Below, piece by piece: positions 59,421-64,000 of a stretch of 64,000 bases of DNA. The position numbers and the translations under genes were made by a program. The number at the start of each line of letters is the position of its first letter. Within the stretch, counting starts at the first letter, position 1. The stretch lies in NCBI RefSeq assembly GCF_030247185.1, contig NC_080571.1:235568666-235632665 (forward strand), given 5' to 3'. The notes beneath the pieces were generated by a model, which was given only the letters and a program-made list of their open reading frames with translations, had not been told where the DNA came from and made no database searches. This stretch comes from Malaya genurostris. Lineage: Eukaryota > Arthropoda > Insecta > Diptera > Culicidae.

Positions 59421-59597
59421 ACTGTACTACATGGAATGAAAAGTCCCGGGCCTCTCACAGAAAAGACGTGCTTAGTTTCGAACCGTGTATATTTTTGTTG
59501 AGAACGAGCCTCGAGATGGCCCAATACCAAATAACATGACAATCTATCCACTATTGTTTGAATAACAGCTGATCAAGAGTTCTAGTTTTTTTTTTAA

Positions 59598-61139
59598 CAG
59601 GCGGCGAACGCTATCAGTAAATGGGCAGATAGCGTAGGCTTCAATATCGCCCCCAATAAATGTACCATCTCACATTTCTGTTGGAAAAAACATTTGGACA
59701 CAGACCATCCGGTAAAAATCGGAGAAATCACAGTGCCATTCAAGAAGTCTCCCAAAATCATCGGCGTAACCTTCGACCGAAACTTAAACTTCTCGAACCA
59801 CTTTGGCCAAATTAAGAAAGATTGCGAGTCCAGATTGAACCTTATTCGGTCCATCTGCTCCGGTCATCCCAAATGGAATCGTCACCAGGGAATTAACATA
59901 GCCAAGGCCCTAATATGGAGTAGGCTATTTTACGGCTTAGAGGCAACGGCCATAGGCAGAGCCAACCTCACAAAACTTCTCAGTCCTACCTACAACAGGG
60001 CCGTTAGACTAACCTCAAACCTACTCCCAAGTACCCCAGCAATGGCGGCGTGCGTAGAGTCGGGCCAATTACCTTTCAGATGGCACTTGGCTTGGACAAT
60101 CGTACGCAGAGCCATGGGTTACCTGGAGAGAACATCGGGAAACAACTGCACATTACTGGAAATAACCAAATCTTTGTACCAAGAATTCACCGGACAAAGA
60201 CTTCCTAAACTGGCTCGCCTTCACCGAGTCTGGAAGAAACCCTGGTACCAACAGGATCTCCCCAGAATCGACACTTCATTGGCACTCTCCCTAGGAGCCA
60301 AACCACTACCAGCAGTTGCAAAACGATGTTTCAACCAAATCACATCCGACAAGTTCAAAGGTTCAGCCTTATTCTACACGGACGGCTCACGGACAAACTC
60401 TGGCACCGGGCTCGGTGTCTGGGGGCCTAACACCTCCATTCACCGCAGCCTAAACCCCATCTGCTCGGTGTTCTCGGCGGAAGCAGCCGCCATATTCGAG
60501 TGTATAAGAATCATCCCCCCGGGGTCTAATGCCGTGATCCTCTCGGACTCCTTAGCGGTAATCACCGCTCTCGAGACAGGAGGATCCAGGCACCCCTTTG
60601 TCCAGGCGATTGAGACATACTGTGGCAGTAATGTCACGGTTTGCTGGATCCCTGGACACAGCGGGATCCCGGGCAATGAAAATGCGGATACACTAGCGGC
60701 TAGAGGTAGGAAAAGTCGCCGGACGGCATCTGAGGTCCCTTCAGCCGACATATTGACGGATCTCAGGGCCAAACTCACCAACCACTTTGTACAACACTGG
60801 AGAGCGTCCGACGGCCTGCTGCCCAAGATAAAGGGCGATCTGGAAAAATGGACAGATCGCCCTGACCGCCGGGAACAGCGAGTACTGTCTCGGCTACGGA
60901 CTGGTCATACTCGCATCACCCACATTCACTATATCACTAGGCAACCCCCACCAATGTGCTCCTCCTGTAACATCCAGCTTACAGTAGAGCACATCTTAAC
61001 TAACTGTCCGGAATTTCAAAACCTCCGAGTACAGCATAACATGAGCACCTCCATCAGAAACATCCTCTCGAATGATTCCGTAGCAGAGACATCCCTAATC
61101 CTCCTTTTCAAAAAAGGCAATATCTTCAACTCCATATAA
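59598..61139 (+). CDS. LINE ORF2 C-terminal part: RT thumb, RNase H, Cys/His motif
   Basis: Open for 513 codons from the truncation point: QAANAISKWADSVGFNIAPN (RT after motif C), IGVTFDRNLNFSNHFGQIKK (thumb), then RNase H with YTDGSRTNSGTGLGVWG (Asp), AEAAAIFE (Glu), LSDSLAV (Asp) and HSGIPGNENADTLAARG (final Asp), and a C-terminal CSSCNIQLTVEHILTNC. All four RNase H acidic residues are present. No internal stop, so the insertion is recent, but the endonuclease and RT catalytic core are missing. No own start codon or promoter is expected. Confidence 0.88.
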   Translation, partial: QAANAISKWADSVGFNIAPNKCTISHFCWKKHLDTDHPVKIGEITVPFKKSPKIIGVTFDRNLNFSNHFGQIKKDCESRLNLIRSICSGHPKWNRHQGINIAKALIWSRLFYGLEATAIGRANLTKLLSPTYNRAVRLTSNLLPSTPAMAACVESGQLPFRWHLAWTIVRRAMGYLERTSGNNCTLLEITKSLYQEFTGQRLPKLARLHRVWKKPWYQQDLPRIDTSLALSLGAKPLPAVAKRCFNQITSDKFKGSALFYTDGSRTNSGTGLGVWGPNTSIHRSLNPICSVFSAEAAAIFECIRIIPPGSNAVILSDSLAVITALETGGSRHPFVQAIETYCGSNVTVCWIPGHSGIPGNENADTLAARGRKSRRTASEVPSADILTDLRAKLTNHFVQHWRASDGLLPKIKGDLEKWTDRPDRREQRVLSRLRTGHTRITHIHYITRQPPPMCSSCNIQLTVEHILTNCPEFQNLRVQHNMSTSIRNILSNDSVAETSLILLFKKGNIFNSI

Positions 61140-62010
61140 CCCATCGAACAACTCCTATCATAACTCTCCCATGACAATCACACACATCAGTTCAACAGGA
61201 TAGCAACCCGGACTCTTGCCCGACAGATCTCCTCCCAAACACCTATTACCTCTCGTATCACAAACCCATTGCCTTAACCCAAAACCCTATTCCCACCGCC
61301 TAACCAAACTCCCCCCGCAACCTAACCCAAAACTACCCCCCTCCACAACCAATCACCAAAAAACGATTCCTGTCCTAAATTCGGCCACAAATAGACACCG
61401 CCTCCGCAACTCCAAATTTACGCCGGATCTCTAACATCCGCCCGGTCTTCAAGGTACGGTTCCACCATCTATGACGCAGAACTAATAAGATCTTAACCCA
61501 GGACAGCGAACTAACATCTGCAGAGGAACACCTCTCCTCACCCCCACCCACCACCAGATACACCCACCCCCACCAAAATTAACCATCCCTCCTATATTTC
61601 TAAATTACAAATTCTAATATTACTGTATCATCTATATCATTTCACGAACAACGCCAAAACCAAAAAGCGGCCATCCGCCGGGGCGGGCCCCGGGGATGTT
61701 CCCCGCGGCCGACAGCCGGAGCAACGCAGAGAGTCACCACGAATCAAACGGATCCAGTCTGCGGTTTTTAGAACACTAGTGCTTCCACACCTCGACCCAT
61801 ATCGCGCCACCATAAGGCATAACCTAAACATGATATGTATTTTAAAGATTTGTCAAGACATACACCACCTCCAATTCCCCCCAAACCATTTTCCCCCTCA
61901 CCCCACTGAGACCCCCCCCCCCCCCCTCCCATTACGATACAAACCCGGTGAACGACCGCAACTAGGTTAAAACCGGGTATAAATAAACGATATAAAAAAA
62001 AAAAAAAAAA
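61140..62010 (+). other. 3' UTR of the RNase H-bearing LINE
   Basis: C-rich, low in G until a GC-rich palindromic patch (GGGCGGGCCCCGGGGATGTT, 61681-61700). A C14 run lies near 61912-61926. It ends AAATAAACGATAT then poly(A). Confidence 0.6.
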
Positions 62011-62021
62011 GTTCTAGTTTT

Positions 62022-62330
62022 CATCAAGCTAAGGAAAAAGACGAGTTTCGTGTCCTGATAAAACAGTAACTGTGAAATTGAATGATTGGTTCACCATCCC
62101 CCGTATTCTCCAGAGCTGGCCCCTTGCGACTATTATCTATTTCCAAACCAAAAAAGGTTTTTCCAGGGAAAGAAATTTTCGTCAAATGCTGAGGTCATTG
62201 CCGAAACGGAAGCCTATTTTGAAAACTTTGACAAATATTTTTTCTTTTTCAAAGAGTATCATAACGTTGGAGGACCGAAGGGTCAAGTGTATCGCTCTAG
62301 ATGGAGATTATACTGAAGAATAAAAAAGTT
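62022..62330 (+). pseudogene. Mariner transposase relic after the LINE
   Basis: EKDEFRVLIKQ (N-terminal) is followed within a short distance by HHPPYSPELAPCDYYLF (third aspartate) and GKKFSSNAEVIAETEAYFEN, so the centre is deleted here too. The tail is frameshifted. Confidence 0.7.
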
Positions 62331-62609
62331 TTCACGGTTAAAATCGAGTTCTTCTTTGTTGGGCCGATAAAAAACGAGCCATGGCTTGTTTTGAAAACTT
62401 TTTCCAACACTTAGATCGTTTTCGTTCTCAACGGTGGCTCCACACCGGTGTAGAAAAGAAAAGAATGCCTTGATTAAATCCAAATTGCAGAGCTACAAAC
62501 TAAAACGGCTATAATTTTCACTGTTTTTTTCCACTTCTAGAGCTACTCGCTATGGAAATTGCTATTGTTTAATGATCTGAGATCTTTAATTAGTCCGCAA
62601 ACGAATAAA

Positions 62610-62695
62610 CTCCAACATGTCAATGGGACGGTACTTTTCGGCGTTATCCGTTCCAGTAACCTTGGCGTATGAACCACCAGAGATTCTTTCCGTCA
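62610..62695 (-). pseudogene. LINE RT finger fragment (antisense)
   Basis: GTCAATGGGACGGTACTT and CCACCAGAGATTCTTTCC match 59068-59133 on the same strand. A second copy of the same LINE segment, cut by the TA insertion of the mariner at 62702. Confidence 0.6.
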
Positions 62696-62701
62696 AAATT
62701 A

Positions 62702-63733
62702 ACACATGGACTTGAAAGTCCCGGGCCTAACACATGGATGGCGCTGGTTTTTTTTTCAGTTAATATTAACCTTTAAAAGACATCTGTTAAAATTTCATGA
62801 TATACTACTATTCATCAGTTTGTGAGTTATTGTGCTAAGAGTGACGCTACTTTTGTTTTATTCAGAACAATGGATCAAAAACAATTTCGTGTTTTAATTT
62901 TATAGTGCTTCTTGATTCCGATTCCGCTCCATCAGAAACAACAATAAAACGTTGGTTTTTTTCACTACAAACGTGGTCGTAGAAACACCAATGACGCAGA
63001 ATGCAGTGGACGTCCAAATGAGACGTTAACACCAGAAAACATTTAAAAAAATCAACAAAATCGTTTCGAATGATCGTGAAGTGTAGTTGAGTGAGTAAGC
63101 TGCCATCGTAAAGATATCAAAACCTGTTGACTTTATATTGAATGAGCATTTGACTATGAGAAAGCTCTGTTCAAAATGGATGCCGCGTTTGCTCACTGTT
63201 GACCAAAAACGAGAACTTGTTGATGATTCTGAGCAGTGTTTGGCCATGCTTGAACGAAACAAACCGGAATTTTTGCATCGATATGTGACAATGGATGAAA
63301 CATGAATTCATCACTTCACCCCGGAATCCAAACGAACGTTATCTGGGGGAACAGCAACTGGTGAATCTCGTCCAAAGCGCCCGAAAGCAAAACAATCGGC
63401 TGGGAAGGTTATGGCCTCGGTATTTTGGGATGAGCATGGTGTAACATTTATCGACTATCTTGAGAAAGGAAATACCATTAACAGTGAATATTGTATAACG
63501 TTTGAAGGCTGAAATTGCAATTTTGTTTCATCAAGAGAACACACCGTGTCAAACGTCAATCAAAACAATGGCAAGTCTACATCAATTGAACTTCGAATTG
63601 CTGTAACATCCACCGTATTCGCCAAATTTGGCTCTCAGCGACTACTGGCTGTTCGCAGACCCAAAAAAATGCTCGCCGGAAAGAAATTTCGCTCGAATGA
63701 TTTTTTAGGACCGGGACTTTTCAACCCATGTGT
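62702..63733 (+). mobile_element. Decayed mariner (1032 bp)
   Basis: Inverted ends ACACATGGACTTGAAAGTCC then CGGGCC and, reversed, ACACATGGGTTGAAAAGTCC. TA at 62700-62701 and 63734-63735. Related to the element at 59427. Confidence 0.88.
62870..63710 (+). pseudogene. Cecropia-like mariner transposase, heavily mutated
   Basis: MDQKQFRVLIL then a stop; TNDAECSGRPNETLTPENI; MDET then a stop then IHHFTPES (first aspartate); AGKVMASVFWDEHGVTFIDY; and in other frames TIKTMASL-like sequence and a degraded third-aspartate region, then GKKFRSND. The gene ends abruptly at the terminal repeat, so the C-terminus is deleted. Many stops. Confidence 0.8.
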
Positions 63734-63826
63734 TAGAATATACATGATCTGTGAAAGTTATACTATGTCTCGGAATTCTAGTATTGATGATGTCTTTATT
63801 GGAATCGATAGAACGAGCAATATAAT

Positions 63827-64000
63827 TTAATGTTTGAAGATGATATCATGCGAATGTTGACCGTGAGTCCGCATTAGATGGCCCATGCGCAAGGTCCAAT
63901 TTTGGTACACTCTCTCCAACATATCGATAAGTATTTTACGAATAATGCCACCGGCTCATAATCCACACCGAACAGTGACTTTTTTGGGATGCATTGGTAG
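63827..64000 (-). pseudogene. Mariner-like transposase C-terminal relic at the window edge
   Basis: Minus strand: MHPKKVTVRCGL, a stop, AGGIIRKILI, then MLERVYQNWTLRMGHLMRTH and GQHSHDIIFKH to TAA at 63827-63829. HPKKVTVWCG and the DIIFK tail belong to one transposase type, but the region normally between them, with the second and third catalytic residues, is missing. Confidence 0.6.

Larger units (their letters stand above)
59590..62010 (+). mobile_element. 5'-truncated RNase H-bearing LINE (2.4 kb)
   Basis: Flanked by GTTCTAGTTTT at 59579-59589 and 62011-62021. Between the left duplication and the coding start is a short extra T-run. Coding starts in frame at the truncation point (59598). 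Ends with an A-run 61994-62010. An RNase H-type LINE of the I/Loner/LOA group by domain order. Confidence 0.9.
59427..62386 (+). mobile_element. Decayed mariner interrupted by a LINE
   Basis: Left end CTACATGGAATGAAAAGTCC then CGGGCCT, next to TA. Much the same terminal sequence occurs at 62702-63733. The transposase C-terminus follows the LINE at 62022-62330. A weak candidate for the right end is GGGCCGATAAAAAACGAGCC then ATGG near 62361-62386. The right border is tentative. Confidence 0.6.

Overview
The window looks like a dipteran, most likely culicine-mosquito, nuclear genome segment. It is A+T-rich, almost entirely non-coding, and packed with Jockey-, I- and CR1/Q-like LINEs, mariner elements of several lineages, mosquito-type D37E (ITmD37E-like) transposons, TA-flanked MITEs and long (AT)n/(CA)n tracts. 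No viral, bacterial or organellar gene was recognised. Species and family names are inferred from protein motifs read by eye; no database search was run.

The only host coding sequence I can support is on the minus strand. Two internal exons (54754-54897 and 43162-43347) have good splice sites and matching phase-1 boundaries. A first coding exon with its own ATG (8582-8816) also ends in phase 1 and sits downstream of a GC-richer, promoter-like stretch. The simplest reading is one gene with very long introns and an alternative downstream promoter. I could not identify the gene. Nearly everything else is intron filled with transposons.

Layout. 0-7.5 kb: a Jockey-clade LINE (copy 1) split by a nearly intact I-clade LINE (641-6808) with a 9-bp target-site duplication. 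7.5-10.7 kb: a hairpin MITE, the ATG exon and its putative promoter. 10.7-22.5 kb: a dispersed degenerate repeat family ('family F') carrying two internally deleted mariners that share one deletion junction, a D37E transposon with a MITE inside its transposase gene, and other transposase relics. 25.7-29.8 kb: Jockey copy 2, bounded by a 13-bp duplication, 5'-truncated, internally deleted and interrupted by a family F element with 168-bp repeats and two microsatellites. 30.4-31.5 kb: a complete gag-only retroposon bounded by a 13-bp duplication. 37-45.6 kb: a pair of inverted ~1.1 kb repeats with a conserved TATA box, flanking LINE and mariner relics and the middle host exon. 48-53.3 kb: a MITE-rich stretch in which two of four related MITEs carry a tRNA-like module. 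58-64 kb: antisense LINE relics, a mariner interrupted by a 5'-truncated RNase H-bearing LINE, and further decayed mariners.

The elements interact mainly by nesting, which gives a relative order of insertion. Almost every mariner-type copy has lost the middle of its transposase gene while most keep ends, so they are candidates for trans-mobilised deletion derivatives.
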